64,000 nucleotides of DNA from Bacillus chungangensis (GTDB lineage Bacteria > Bacillota > Bacilli > Bacillales > Bacillaceae_C), in the NCBI RefSeq assembly GCF_030812995.1, contig NZ_JAUSTT010000003.1, positions 124,001 to 188,000 on the forward strand, read 5' to 3'. Shown here piece by piece: positions 8,990 to 17,769 of this stretch. Made by a program: the position numbers and the translations under genes. Position 1 is the stretch's first letter; every line of letters starts with the position of its first letter. The notes below the pieces were generated by a model, which saw only the letters and a program-made list of their open reading frames with translations, made no database searches and was not told where the DNA came from.

Positions 8990-9293
8990 AATTGCGGCTG
9001 GCCTATTTATGTAAATGTGAAGAAAAATCCACTATCTACGCTCAACGTAAAGTTGAAGTAGAAAGTGTGTTCGGTCAGAGAAAGGACAATCGGTCGTTCC
9101 GCAGGTTTTCTTTACGAGGACTCACAAATTGTATGTCGAGTTTGGGATTGTAGCATTAGCCCACAACTTACTAAAAGTAGCAGGGCTTCGCCTTGCCACT
9201 TTTATAAAAAAATCTCCATTTAAAAAAGCAGCTAAGAAAAATTGTTTCATTTTTCTTAGCTGCTTTAGTTTTAAGGACTTATCAGACAGCCCC
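8990..9293 (+). pseudogene. IS1182-type transposase C-terminal remnant with right inverted repeat
   Basis: Translation from about 9015 gives YAQRKVEVESVFGQ then NRSFRRFSLRG, and after a frameshift near 9128 continues as VEFGIVALAHNLLKVAG. This is the conserved C-terminus of IS1182-family DDE transposases. The N-terminal four-fifths of the gene are absent. AAGGACTTATCAGACAGCCC at 9273 onward resembles the terminal inverted repeat of this family (GGGGCTGTCTGATAAGTCC when reversed). It is a dead relic. Confidence 0.8.
9225..9266. terminator. Perfect 18-bp hairpin inside the IS remnant
   Basis: AAAGCAGCTAAGAAAAAT and ATTTTTCTTAGCTGCTTT are exact reverse complements separated by TGTTTC. It probably served as the transposase terminator and may still stop transcripts entering from the sulfur operon. 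Confidence 0.8.
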
Positions 9294-9545
9294 TTTTTAA
9301 TGTTAATACAAAAAATAATTCATAATATCTTATCTTTTATTTAGCTGATTTCGTATTATAACAACAATGATACTGTTTTATACCTTACTTTATTTTAAAT
9401 CAAATAATGATACAAAAATAAGTTAATCACTTCATTAACCTATTCCCTGATAAATTTCCACATCTCCTGTCTTAAGTTTACTCTAGTATATTGATTGTAT
9501 CATGAAAATTATATTTATTAATCAATAATCCTTTTCGTTCTTATT
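9294..9545. other. AT-rich intergenic region downstream of phr
   Basis: No gene, hairpin terminator or promoter that I can support is visible between the IS remnant and the phr stop codon. The sequence is AT-rich. Confidence 0.4.
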
Positions 9546-9713
9546 TTACATAATATCTCTTATACTAATATCAATCAGAGTAGTATCTAAGTTATAGCAA
9601 GTGATCATCTTATCTGCAAGCAGATATGTTCCTTGGTCGTCTGTAGAGAAAAAGGTTGAAGACGCTATGACAGTCACTAGAGATAAAATAAAAAAAAGGT
9701 ACTTAGTTTTCAT
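9546..9713 (-). CDS. Phr-type secreted signalling peptide precursor
   Basis: A 55-residue peptide whose ATG overlaps the rap stop codon (GATGAAAACTAA). It has a basic start (MKTK), a hydrophobic core (YLFFILSLVTVIASS) and a polar C-terminal tail, which is the Phr precursor layout. The mature signal is normally a 5-7 residue piece cut from the C-terminal part. Which piece cannot be decided here. The tail is longer than in many B. subtilis Phr peptides. The overlap with rap is the standard rap-phr arrangement. Confidence 0.7.
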   Translation of the reverse strand: MKTKYLFFILSLVTVIASSTFFSTDDQGTYLLADKMITCYNLDTTLIDISIRDIM

Positions 9714-10836
9714 CTAATACATCTCCCTCTCTGATCTTTTTTCTTGCTTGTATACTCTTCTCGTAATAAAAGTTAGCTTCTTTGTACCGTTCCATTTGAT
9801 TAAGATATTGTGCAGCTTCTAAAGCCAATTCTTCAACAGCAGCATATATTTTTTTTGATTCTAGATAGTCAAATGCATTTTTAACCAAAATATCAGCTTC
9901 CGTATCTAAAAATACCCCTTTTAATATATGAAGTCGGGCAATATACTCTTCATCATTTAAGGATTTTGCACTATCGATACCTCGCACATAAAATGTATTT
10001 GCTTCTTCATATTTTTTTTGTTTTAAGCGAACATACATCAAGTTAAACAGCACTTTTGGTACATACGAAGAGTTTTCATGTTCAAAAATGACTAAAGCTT
10101 TCTTCATTTGTTCAAAAGCTTTTGAAAATTCTTTTAGATAAAAATAGCAATTTCCTAGATTAAAATAAGCGGAAGCCTTCAAATGATTATTTTTAATTTC
10201 TTTCGCATCTTCTACAGCATTTAATAGATTATTTAATGCATCATTGTATCGAAAAGTTTCAACCCAATTTCCTGCAATAATAAATTCACAAAAAATTTTT
10301 TTCTCTAATAATGTTTCATGGGCTTTAAATGTTTCAAGGGCAAGAGAAGCATAATTCATGGAGAGATAATGTTGATTAATATAATAGTAAATTTCAGCGA
10401 GTTTATAATAAAACTCAGCTTTTTCCACTTCATCATCAACAGCAGCAACTTTTTTTTCGGCAATTTTATAGTATGTGATCGCTTCAACAAAATTTTTTCT
10501 TTTAAACTCGTACATTCCTTTGAAAAACCAAAAATAATATTCGATCATATCATCTAATTGGCTATTTTCAATTTCCTCTTTTTTCTTCTCTAGTATCGTT
10601 AAAGAGTGATTGATGCCTTCAGCAGAATGAGGTTTTAAATAACTCAGCATAATCTGATGTCGAAAGTCCAATAAAGAATAATACAGCAATACTTTTTGGT
10701 TTTCTTCCATGTCATTAAGATCGGCCTCTATTTCAGATTTAATGAACTCAGCTTCAGTAACATTATTTTTCCGAATTAAAGAATACCAATCATTAAGCTT
10801 TTCAGTTACTATTTCGGAACGAATCTTTTGTTTCAC
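9703..10836 (-). CDS. Rap-family TPR regulator (response regulator aspartate phosphatase type)
   Basis: A 377-residue helical protein of the Rap/NprR class. I place the start at the GTG at 10836 because GGGGGA lies six bases upstream. The longer frame (GTG at 10854) has no spaced RBS. Six to seven TPR-like repeats follow an N-terminal three-helix bundle, with family stretches DDMIEYYFWFFKGMYEF and KAEFYYKLAEIYYYINQ. Rap proteins dephosphorylate Spo0F or block response regulators such as ComA and are inhibited by the imported Phr peptide, encoded here by the overlapping gene. The target pathway cannot be read from sequence. Confidence 0.88.
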   Translation of the reverse strand: MKQKIRSEIVTEKLNDWYSLIRKNNVTEAEFIKSEIEADLNDMEENQKVLLYYSLLDFRHQIMLSYLKPHSAEGINHSLTILEKKKEEIENSQLDDMIEYYFWFFKGMYEFKRKNFVEAITYYKIAEKKVAAVDDEVEKAEFYYKLAEIYYYINQHYLSMNYASLALETFKAHETLLEKKIFCEFIIAGNWVETFRYNDALNNLLNAVEDAKEIKNNHLKASAYFNLGNCYFYLKEFSKAFEQMKKALVIFEHENSSYVPKVLFNLMYVRLKQKKYEEANTFYVRGIDSAKSLNDEEYIARLHILKGVFLDTEADILVKNAFDYLESKKIYAAVEELALEAAQYLNQMERYKEANFYYEKSIQARKKIREGDVLDEN

Positions 10837-11013
10837 AAACCATCCCCCTTTCACTCCTAATTTATCATATTATGTAAAATTTTGCAATTAAATCACGGTG
10901 AGTTATTTTAAATAAAATAACTATTTTCTTCAAATTAATATATGATTTTTGCAATGATACGGACATATCAAATCATCTCCTTATTCTAATAATAATGATA
11001 CGTACATCAAAAT

Positions 11014-11049
11014 ACATAAACATTTTAGAGTAATGATTATGTATTTTGG
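11014..11049 (-). terminator. Hairpin overlapping the 3' end of the TetR gene
   Basis: CAAAATACATAA and TTATGTATTTTG are exact reverse complements flanking a short loop. The right arm contains the last codons and stop of the TetR gene. There is no long T run, so termination activity is uncertain. Confidence 0.45.
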
Positions 11050-11624
11050 TGAATTATGACACTTTTCACAGCTTCTATCCAAATGTCTCGATAATTTAAT
11101 TTGAATCCCATTAGCATAAAATTGCTAATATTATCCAGAACCATTGCAAGCATATGAGCTTTAGCCTCTGTTTGTTCAGGTAAAACAACACCTAGCTCCA
11201 TCCCTTTCATTAAAAGGTTCGAGAAACCGTTTAAAAAATCTGCTTGCATATCCATTAATCGCTGCTGATATTTCTGATTGCGTCCAACAGTTAAAACAAA
11301 TTCATTTAATACTCGTAAAACATGTTGATCTTCGTCATGTTCCGCTAACATATTTAAACCTTCTTTAATAAGCAATTCCTCAAAATTGTGTACTGTATAT
11401 TGATCTGGAGAGAAATAATAAGAGAAATAAAAATCGGAAAAAATTTCTTCAAAAAGAAAGTCAATTAACGCCTCTTTAGAAGAGAAATGGTAATAAATTG
11501 CAGGTTTAGATATTCCGACTTCATTGGCAATCATGGATAAACTTGTTTTTTCGATTCCATGCTCTGCAAAAAGCTTGAAAGCTGCTTCTACTATGTTTTG
11601 AGATGTTTTATTTTTCTTTGTCAT
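11037..11624 (-). CDS. TetR/AcrR-family transcriptional regulator
   Basis: A 195-residue repressor. The N-terminal TetR helix-turn-helix is clear: residues 9-57 contain IVEAAFKLFAEHGIEKTSLSMIANEVGISKPAIYYHFSSKEAL in two overlapping parts. The C-terminal ligand domain is not diagnostic. It has an RBS (AGGAGG) and stands alone. Its target could be its own promoter or a distant transporter. No adjacent efflux gene is present. Confidence 0.88.
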   Translation of the reverse strand: MTKKNKTSQNIVEAAFKLFAEHGIEKTSLSMIANEVGISKPAIYYHFSSKEALIDFLFEEIFSDFYFSYYFSPDQYTVHNFEELLIKEGLNMLAEHDEDQHVLRVLNEFVLTVGRNQKYQQRLMDMQADFLNGFSNLLMKGMELGVVLPEQTEAKAHMLAMVLDNISNFMLMGFKLNYRDIWIEAVKSVIIHQNT

Positions 11625-11793
11625 CTCTGCTCCTCCTTGTATTGTAATTTAATGAAACAATGAATATTTCTCCAACGAACAAAAATTTTAAAGGCAATCT
11701 ACGCTATCATTACCTACCGATAAGTAAATCGTATAATAAAAAGATGGTGATAGGCAACTATTTTATTGAATTTTACATTATTTCATGACATTA

Positions 11794-11819
11794 AAAAAAC
11801 CTAATTCCTTAGGTTTTTT
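11794..11819 (-). terminator. Terminator downstream of the YoaP-like pair
   Basis: AAAAAACCTAA and TTAGGTTTTTT pair around TTCC. It is symmetric, with A and T runs on both sides, and lies about 75 bases after the last YoaP-like stop codon. Confidence 0.75.
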
Positions 11820-11891
11820 AAGTATCTTTATTCTTCCTATTATCTATATTTTTCCGATATATCATATGATTAACCCAATTTTCCCTAAAAC

Positions 11892-12671
11892 CTATTTGGC
11901 TATCACATTTGTTTTTTCTTCCTTTATTTTTTTCGCAAATGATCTAGGAGTAAGTCGATGATACGCTATTAATTCGCCATTAAAAACTACATTGAACACG
12001 CCATACGGTGTTGGTGCCATTTCCATCATTTTATTTCGATCATTCATTTCGATTATATCAGGTTGAATTCCTGCCGACTTCGCTGCTTCAAGAACATTCT
12101 TCGTTGCAACTTCAAGATATGGACATTGGTTTGTACGAATGATGGTTAAGCCATCACCAAATCTTCTCAGCCTCTCATCCCAATTATTTGGGAAATAAGG
12201 ATCTGGAGCATCATCAAATTTATATGCGTAAAGATCAAAAGAATAAGGACCTTGTTCCACGAGTTTAAAATGATTTCTAATAAATATATCACTGCTAGGA
12301 GCCCAACTAGTATCACAATTCGTAAGAACAACAACTCCATGCTTATTTTGTTTTTTCGCATCCTCTATACATTGATGAATAAGAGAAGAGCCCAATCCTT
12401 GTCCAGGATGACCAATCCATAAGCAGTGAATAACGAAGTAATTATCAGCATGAATCACTCTCCATGACTCTTCGGCAGGAGCATATTCGATAAAACCTAC
12501 TGACTTCTGATCTTTTTGTAAGAGCAAATATGTTAGCCCCTGAGAAAATTTTTCTTTCATCCAATTTTCTTTTTGTTTATAACCATCGGATTTCTTCATA
12601 CTTCTTAGGCAATAAAGCCCCTTTTTTTGTATATTATCTTCATTTAATTCAACAAGCTGTACATTATCCAT
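11892..12671 (-). CDS. GNAT acetyltransferase with C-terminal YoaP domain (copy 2)
   Basis: A 259-residue two-domain protein. Residues about 1-165 form a GNAT N-acetyltransferase (CoA-binding loop region LWIGHPGQGLGSSLI). Residues about 185-255 form the small YoaP domain, thioredoxin-like, beginning at TNQCPYLEVATKNVLEAAK. It lies 26 bases downstream of a second member of the same family and clearly arose by duplication. B. subtilis YoaP has the same architecture. Its substrate is unknown. The retained Cys-Pro near residue 190 may be functionally important. Confidence 0.85.
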   Translation of the reverse strand: MDNVQLVELNEDNIQKKGLYCLRSMKKSDGYKQKENWMKEKFSQGLTYLLLQKDQKSVGFIEYAPAEESWRVIHADNYFVIHCLWIGHPGQGLGSSLIHQCIEDAKKQNKHGVVVLTNCDTSWAPSSDIFIRNHFKLVEQGPYSFDLYAYKFDDAPDPYFPNNWDERLRRFGDGLTIIRTNQCPYLEVATKNVLEAAKSAGIQPDIIEMNDRNKMMEMAPTPYGVFNVVFNGELIAYHRLTPRSFAKKIKEEKTNVIAK

Positions 12672-12697
12672 CCTTTTCCCCTACCCTTTAAACAATA

Positions 12698-13459
12698 TTA
12701 GTCTTCCAATAACTCTGTAAGCAATTTTTCAAATTTATTCGTACTCATGATTTCATGAGTAATAAATTCTCCATTATAAAATAACCCAAAAGTTGGCCAA
12801 ATAGCAGGGGAGTTTTGCGCCTCTTCTTTTGTTGTCAATCGATGAGCATGAAAAGCGACTCCTTTATTTTCTGCAGCTTTTCTGAGGTCTTCTATCATCC
12901 CAACAGCAAAGGGACATTGGGCTGTATAATAAATGGAGATGCCTTTTTCAGCCACAGTAGAATATTTCACTTGTTTTTTAAATGAAGGAACAGCTGCTTG
13001 GTCATTCCACTGTAAGGCAACTAGTTGAAAATAAGGGGCTGCCCAATCTTTTAACTCAAATCCCATATGTTCAAAGAAACGTTTATCGCTTAGATAAGGA
13101 TATTTTTTCTCTCCAACAATATGAACGATCCCATCCATCCCCCTAGCCATCGCATCTTCTTTGCATTTGGCTAACAATTGTTTTGCATGTTCATTATTTT
13201 TATATTTTCCTGAAACCCAAAGACAATTAATAAACATATAATTAGGCGCTTCAATAGGGGCCCAGGCCATCTCGGCAGGCAAATATTCGATAAATACTTT
13301 TGCACGCTCGTTTAAACGATAAAAAACTAATCCTTCATTTATACGCTCTGTTAGCCATTTCTTCTTCTCTTTCACTGCCTGCACATATTGTTTAGCACCT
13401 AAAGCACAGCATATATGCTCATTTTCAATATTGTCTTTTGTTATTTGAATGTACTCCAA
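12698..13459 (-). CDS. GNAT acetyltransferase with C-terminal YoaP domain (copy 1)
   Basis: A 253-residue paralogue of the next gene, first in a two-gene unit. The GNAT part spans about residues 1-150 (LWVSGKYKNNEHAKQLL). The YoaP part starts near residue 175 with TAQCPFAVGMIEDLRKAAE. Sequence identity with copy 2 is only moderate by eye, so the duplication is not recent. An RBS (AAGGTG) precedes the ATG. The upstream 300-base gap holds an inverted repeat CTTGACA/TGTCAAG at 13610-13629 that could be an operator. Confidence 0.85.
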   Translation of the reverse strand: MEYIQITKDNIENEHICCALGAKQYVQAVKEKKKWLTERINEGLVFYRLNERAKVFIEYLPAEMAWAPIEAPNYMFINCLWVSGKYKNNEHAKQLLAKCKEDAMARGMDGIVHIVGEKKYPYLSDKRFFEHMGFELKDWAAPYFQLVALQWNDQAAVPSFKKQVKYSTVAEKGISIYYTAQCPFAVGMIEDLRKAAENKGVAFHAHRLTTKEEAQNSPAIWPTFGLFYNGEFITHEIMSTNKFEKLLTELLED

Positions 13460-13776
13460 AATTTTTCACCTTCTTATGCTCTAGTATTGGCTATCCGTTC
13501 TTATTAAATATACGATTTGTACATAAAATACTCTGAACAAAATTCATCCTTATCTTTTCCTTTCACATTGTAGATTAAGATACGCTCGTAATCATTATAA
13601 GGAGAAAACCTTGACAACATCATGTCAAGATTATCAAAAATCAAAATGTTTCATCTGCCTTTATACAGAATATTTATTATTCAATCTCATTGTGTTTTCA
13701 CTATTCTCCTATCGATCATTTCATCATGTAGAAAATAAGAGGAAATGATATCTAGATACACTTTGACAGCTTTCAT
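13460..13776. other. Intergenic region upstream of the YoaP-like pair
   Basis: Non-coding and AT-rich. The only structure I can support is the inverted repeat CTTGACA (13610-13616) and TGTCAAG (13623-13629), a possible operator or short hairpin. The region ends at the stop codon of the LysE remnant. Confidence 0.4.
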
Positions 13777-14032
13777 TTATTTGAAAAGAATTGAAATTGC
13801 ACTATATACCAATAAGACTGCCATTATGATATTAAACTGTTGTCTATACTGTAATAAGAGCCTTTGAAAAATCGAACCAAATAAACTCCAACTAAATGTA
13901 CTCATTAAACCAACAATTCCTAAAAGTGAGAAACCAAAGTAGGTGAAATAGGAAGTGTAATAGGGAAGAATGAAAGTTGCTACGACTGTAATGCCGAAAA
14001 GAATTTTCTTGGATTAACAAATTGCAACAACG
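13777..14032 (-). pseudogene. LysE-family amino-acid exporter, C-terminal fragment
   Basis: Read on the minus strand, LQFVNP is followed after a frameshift by KILFGITVVATFILPYY, then SLLGIVGLMSTFSWSLFGSI and IMAVLLVYSAISILFK before the stop. This matches the C-terminal half of LysE/RhtB-type exporters. The N-terminal half is missing at the junction with the IS200/IS605 element, and I could not find it on the other side. The frameshift and truncation make it a pseudogene. Confidence 0.7.
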
Positions 14033-14168
14033 TACCTAGTGAACTACTCACCACTTATCACCTTGCGGTCTGATTGAAGTGGGAGCTTCTTGGGAACTAG
14101 ATACTTTTGTTAGCTATCTATATTTACCAAGCTATAAGGGTAGTCCCTACCCCTAGAGAAAATACCAA
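14033..14168 (-). ncRNA. Probable omega-RNA region (tnpB 3' end to right end)
   Basis: In TnpB elements the guide RNA is made from the region spanning the tnpB 3' end and the right end of the element. Here that stretch holds GGGGTAGGGACTACCC and the right-end palindrome, both able to fold. The guide would be the flanking genomic sequence left of 14033. This is inferred from family knowledge. No transcript is shown. Confidence 0.5.
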
Positions 14169-15257
14169 CTACATGGCGAGTTTCAGCAAATTTTTACTTG
14201 CATTTACGTCTCTATCGTGATGGCTATTACATTTTGGACAAGTCCACTCACGAAGATTTAGGTTTTTTTCTTCTTTTTTTTGGTAGTCACATTCAGAACA
14301 TATTTGACTATTTGCATAATTTTTAGGAGCGATGATCAAATCACGACCTTTCCACTCTGCTTTGTAGTCAAGATATTCTCTGAATTTAGACCAAGATACT
14401 TCGCTGATTGCTTTGGCTAGTTTATGATTTTTTTGCATATTCTTCACTTTCAAGTCTTCAATCACAATCACTTGGTTTTCGTTTGTGACTTCATTACTTA
14501 TTTTATGAAGAAAATCATTGCGTTGATTCGCTATCTTTTCATGAAGTTTAGCAACTTGCAGTCTAGCTTTCTCTCTATTCTTAGAGCCTTTCTTTTTTCG
14601 TGACAAAGAACGTTGCAGAAATGCTAATCTCTTTTCAGCTTTTCTCAACCATTTAGGATTTTCATACTTTTTGCCATTAGACAATACTGCAAAGTCTTTT
14701 AGACCAACATCAATTCCGACTTTTGCATCTAGTTTTGGAAGTAATTGTTGATTTTCTTTTACTAATACAGAAGCGAAATATTTATTTGTAGGTGTTTTAG
14801 AAATGGTTACAGACTTAATCAAGCCAAAAAATTGTCTGTGTTGTTTTATTTTCACAAGTGTTTTTAGTTTTGGTAGTTTTATACAGCTATTCTCAATATA
14901 TATTGTTCCTTTTTGATTGTTTGTTGTGTAGCTATGATGATTACCTTTTTTACTTTTGAATTTCGGGAATCCAATAGATTTGTCACGAAAGAAATTGGCA
15001 TATGCTTTGTTCAGATTCATTTGAGCATTGGCCAAAGCCAAGCTATCCACTTCCTTTAGAAACGGAAATTCAGCTTTGTATTGAGCAGGTGTAGGAAATT
15101 TGATAGACTTATCAATCTTTTCTTGAGATTCCTTATACGAATCCATTCTATCAGAAAGCATTTTGTTATATACAAAACGTACACAACCAAATGTTCTTGC
15201 GAAAAATATTTTTTGTTCTTCGTTTGGATATATCCGATATTTATATGCTTTCAACAT
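14169..15257 (-). CDS. tnpB: TnpB, RNA-guided DNA endonuclease of the IS200/IS605 element
   Basis: A 362-residue protein, near the usual TnpB length. It begins [12 protein letters not shown], the common TnpB N-terminus. The RuvC-like catalytic triad is present: Asp in [14 protein letters not shown] (near 170-185), Glu in [12 protein letters not shown] (near 265-275) and Asp in [11 protein letters not shown] (near 345-355). A four-cysteine zinc finger (CSEC and CPKC) lies between the last two. All key residues are intact, so the nuclease should be functional even though tnpA is broken. It was presumably co-transcribed with tnpA. Confidence 0.93.
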   Translation of the reverse strand: MLKAYKYRIYPNEEQKIFFARTFGCVRFVYNKMLSDRMDSYKESQEKIDKSIKFPTPAQYKAEFPFLKEVDSLALANAQMNLNKAYANFFRDKSIGFPKFKSKKGNHHSYTTNNQKGTIYIENSCIKLPKLKTLVKIKQHRQFFGLIKSVTISKTPTNKYFASVLVKENQQLLPKLDAKVGIDVGLKDFAVLSNGKKYENPKWLRKAEKRLAFLQRSLSRKKKGSKNREKARLQVAKLHEKIANQRNDFLHKISNEVTNENQVIVIEDLKVKNMQKNHKLAKAISEVSWSKFREYLDYKAEWKGRDLIIAPKNYANSQICSECDYQKKEEKNLNLREWTCPKCNSHHDRDVNASKNLLKLAM

Positions 15258-15278
15258 TTTCTACACCTACTTTCTGCC

Positions 15279-15480
15279 TTATTTTTCAATGTACTGCTTG
15301 ATTGTTTCTACAGAAGTACCGCCTCTAGTAAACCAAAACATTTCTTTCCAAAGTTTTTTGCGAACAATGGGAAAGTCACGTTTTATTAGAAGAGAACCTG
15401 CACGCTTATACACATTTAGAAACTTTGATCACTCACTATTCGGATGTGCCTGAAACATGCACATGGTTTTTATAGTGCTA
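15279..15480 (-). pseudogene. tnpA (Y1 transposase) C-terminal remnant
   Basis: The minus-strand frame gives FLNVYKRAGSLLIKRDFPIV, then RKKLWKEMFW and GGTSVETIKQYIEK before a stop at 15279. This matches the end of IS200/IS605 TnpA, but about seven residues expected between the FW and GGTS segments are missing. A stop lies upstream in the same frame, and the catalytic His-x-His and Tyr regions are absent. It directly precedes tnpB in the same orientation. Confidence 0.75.
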
Positions 15481-15713
15481 TCAAACTCCATATTGTATAT
15501 CTAATCATAGAACAATCTTTTGGCTTACGCCAACCGAAAATTCATCTCCCACTTTCATTGGGCTATGCCCTTCACATTTAGAAGTGGGAGAATTCTTTTC
15601 GGAGATCCAGTTAAACAGGTATTGTTCCTGTTCATCTATCCTTCTCTTTTATCTCTTTATTAAGAATTAATTTAGTCTTTTGATTGGTGCTCGAAGATAG
15701 ATAGACTGGCTTC

Positions 15714-16363
15714 TTAGCGCAAGTCAATCGTAAATTTCAAGTCCTCTCGTATCTCCATTTGGCCAAAATCGTACGTCACTATACGATATTTTTTATTTGC
15801 TTCTAGTGCTTCAAAAACCATCGTAAATTCATTTGGTTTTTGTTCATCCTTTATCATTTTATTAACGATTACTTCGATCATTTCTCCCTGTTCGTCTTCT
15901 ATATAAAGAGATTCTCCTTGCGTATAAGGTGCTATCCCTTCAGCATTGAATGTAACCGTAGTCTGATTATTTTCTGATTTTATGTCCTGTATAATGAGTT
16001 TGCCTACTTTACCTTGAGGAAGTTCAATTGGATAGACGCCATCTATGGTTTTACTTATTTTTTGCGCTTTCTTTCCTTCCCAAGTCGTTGTTCCATCTCC
16101 ACCTGAGGAAGAAATCTTAGCAGGGATAATAGTTAATGATTTTGGTACATGGTTCATTTTTACATAACTCATTTGGACATTAAAATCTAATTCAGTAGAG
16201 GAGCCTCCACCTAGACCATTAGGTATTAACTCTACTCCCTTATCATCGAAAGCAAGCCAATAATCATATTCAAACATGCTGTCAGGCAAATTCATTTTTT
16301 CTTTGTATTTTCCATTTAAATTGATATAAGTACCAATAGGAGAAAATACAACCTTATCTACCG
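15714..16363 (-). pseudogene. DUF4179/DUF5643-type protein, C-terminal fragment
   Basis: The open frame can be read from about 16363 (VDKVVFSPIGTYINLNGKY) to the stop at 15714. It corresponds to the extracytoplasmic C-terminal half of DUF4179 proteins, which act as membrane partners (anti-sigma-like) of ECF sigma factors. The N-terminal cytoplasmic part and membrane helix are missing. The in-frame ATG at 16295 lacks a convincing RBS. Upstream it joins directly to a truncated sigma factor gene, as expected from one internal deletion that removed the middle of both genes. Confidence 0.7.
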
Positions 16364-16734
16364 TACATCACTGTCTGGAAATTCTACCTTCGTATTAGGG
16401 TGAAAGACTGTACTATTTTGAGAGATTTCTTCTTTTGAGACACATTGTTTTGTTTAAAAAGCCTCCGTTTATAGTCGATCGCTCTGTATTTTGATATTGC
16501 AGCAATCCAATATTTAAAATTTCCTTTTCCTTCATCCAAACTTTCAATATTATTCCATACTAACAAGAAGACATCATTACTGCATTCCTCAATGTATTGA
16601 AGATACAAGCCTGTATTGAGAACATTTCCGACAATTTTAAAAACGAGATTGCTATAATGGTCGATAATAAAATCGAGCGCTTTTGTATTTCCGTTTTTTA
16701 TTTCTTTTATAAAGTTATGATCATCTATCTTCAT
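16364..16734 (-). pseudogene. ECF-type sigma factor, truncated before region 4
   Basis: The first 100 or so residues are a good ECF sigma region 2: DFIIDHYSNLVFKIVGNVL, EECSNDVFLLVWNNI and WIAAISKYRAIDYKRR. After residue 98 the frame appears to shift: the neighbouring frame continues EEISQNSTVFHPNTKVEF. Region 4, needed for -35 recognition, is absent, and the sequence runs into the DUF4179 fragment. A normal family member has 165-190 residues, so this gene is non-functional. Confidence 0.75.
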
Positions 16735-17094
16735 TTTTCCACCCCCTAAAAAAGCCTCTCACTATATAGTACGAGAGAAGCATTCGTTTTCTGACGTTGG
16801 TTTTCATTTTAGAGAAAAAGCGAGAAAAGGAAGCAAAGCGGTTTCTATTTGTGAAGTACGTTTCAAGAGGAGCCATAAAGCCGAGAAGTTTAGAATGCAA
16901 GTCCTTAAAGCGCAGGCTGATGCTGTAAACGCATAATCGGGTAAGGATTTATTTACTGAATAACTCGAGACTTGCATTATATATAGAAGTAATCGATAAA
17001 GGGGTTCTTTTATAACGTTGTTAATCTAATACGCATCTCCCCAATTTTTTTACGTTCATTAAACTGGGAAGATGCGAAAATACTTTCATTTCAC
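16735..17094. other. Intergenic region between sigma pseudogene and DUF6320 gene
   Basis: No gene that I can support. A hairpin formed by CGCATCT and AGATGCG with adjoining CCCA/TGGG (17032-17076) lies just downstream of the DUF6320 stop codon and may end that transcript, although no T run follows. A short open stretch around 16850-16935 matches nothing I recognise. Confidence 0.4.
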
Positions 17095-17769
17095 TTAAAA
17101 ATGAAATATGCGTACAAACTCATTTTTGAATTTGGCAGAAAAGAGAAACATGCCTGTAAGGGTTAACAGGGCATATAAAGCTGTAATGGCACTGGCCCAT
17201 ATTGAATTGGAGATGCCGATGAGGTAGAGTATGATCGGAATAAAGCCTAAAAAAATCATCACCATGATATACTTCACATATTCGTACCAGCGTATTTTTT
17301 TGATGCCGATAATAACAGTAATCAGCAGCGTTGCTGCGATAACCAAAATAGGAATGACAATATTAACAGACCACTTATGAAATCCACAAAGCATGTCTAT
17401 TAAAAAAAGCATGCTCGACATCCCAACAACTTGCAACAATATTTTATTTGCAATATGTTTTTTTGAAAATATCGTACTATTTAACAATAGAAAAAGATAA
17501 AGAACCGGTCCCACTACATATAAAAACCACAAATTCCCTGCATTAATAATCAAGTTGAAAAACAAACAAATACTAATAACCGCTATCGATAAAAACAAAG
17601 ACAAATGAAAAAGTAAATTCTTCGATGGTTTTGTTTTTTTCACCTCGTAAGAAGGATACCATGCGTTTCTTGAAGATTGTGGGTTACCACCAATTGTTTC
17701 ATAGCATAAAGGGCATTGCTGTCCATTTATATGCTCGAGAATAACACCACATTGATTACATTTGCTCAT
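17095..17769 (-). CDS. DUF6320 family membrane protein with N-terminal zinc ribbon
   Basis: A 224-residue protein. Residues 1-26 form a zinc ribbon (CNQCG ... CPLCYE). About six membrane helices follow between residues 48 and 210. Its ATG overlaps the stop codon of the acyltransferase gene by four bases (ATGA), so the two are translationally coupled. DUF6320 proteins are regularly encoded next to condensation-domain-like acyltransferases, usually with an alpha/beta hydrolase as well, which is not present here. The role is unknown. The pairing suggests a membrane acylation system. Confidence 0.8.
   Translation of the reverse strand: MSKCNQCGVILEHINGQQCPLCYETIGGNPQSSRNAWYPSYEVKKTKPSKNLLFHLSLFLSIAVISICLFFNLIINAGNLWFLYVVGPVLYLFLLLNSTIFSKKHIANKILLQVVGMSSMLFLIDMLCGFHKWSVNIVIPILVIAATLLITVIIGIKKIRWYEYVKYIMVMIFLGFIPIILYLIGISNSIWASAITALYALLTLTGMFLFSAKFKNEFVRIFHF

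Larger units (their letters stand above)
14033..15605 (-). mobile_element. IS200/IS605-family element (tnpB intact, tnpA broken)
   Basis: The element contains a full tnpB and a tnpA remnant in the order tnpA-tnpB. Each end has an imperfect palindrome in place of inverted repeats. The high-coordinate (left) end has CTCCCACTT/AAGTGGGAG around 15547-15592. The low-coordinate (right) end has GCTCCCACTTC pairing with GATAAGTGGTGAG around 14049-14095. It abuts a truncated LysE gene. Because TnpA is broken the element can move only with help in trans. Exact ends are approximate. Confidence 0.8.

Noticed and set aside
16850-16935. Possible coding remnant RFKRSHKAEKFRMQVLKAQ
   Set aside because: It has no recognisable family, RBS or flanking ends, so I do not call it a gene.
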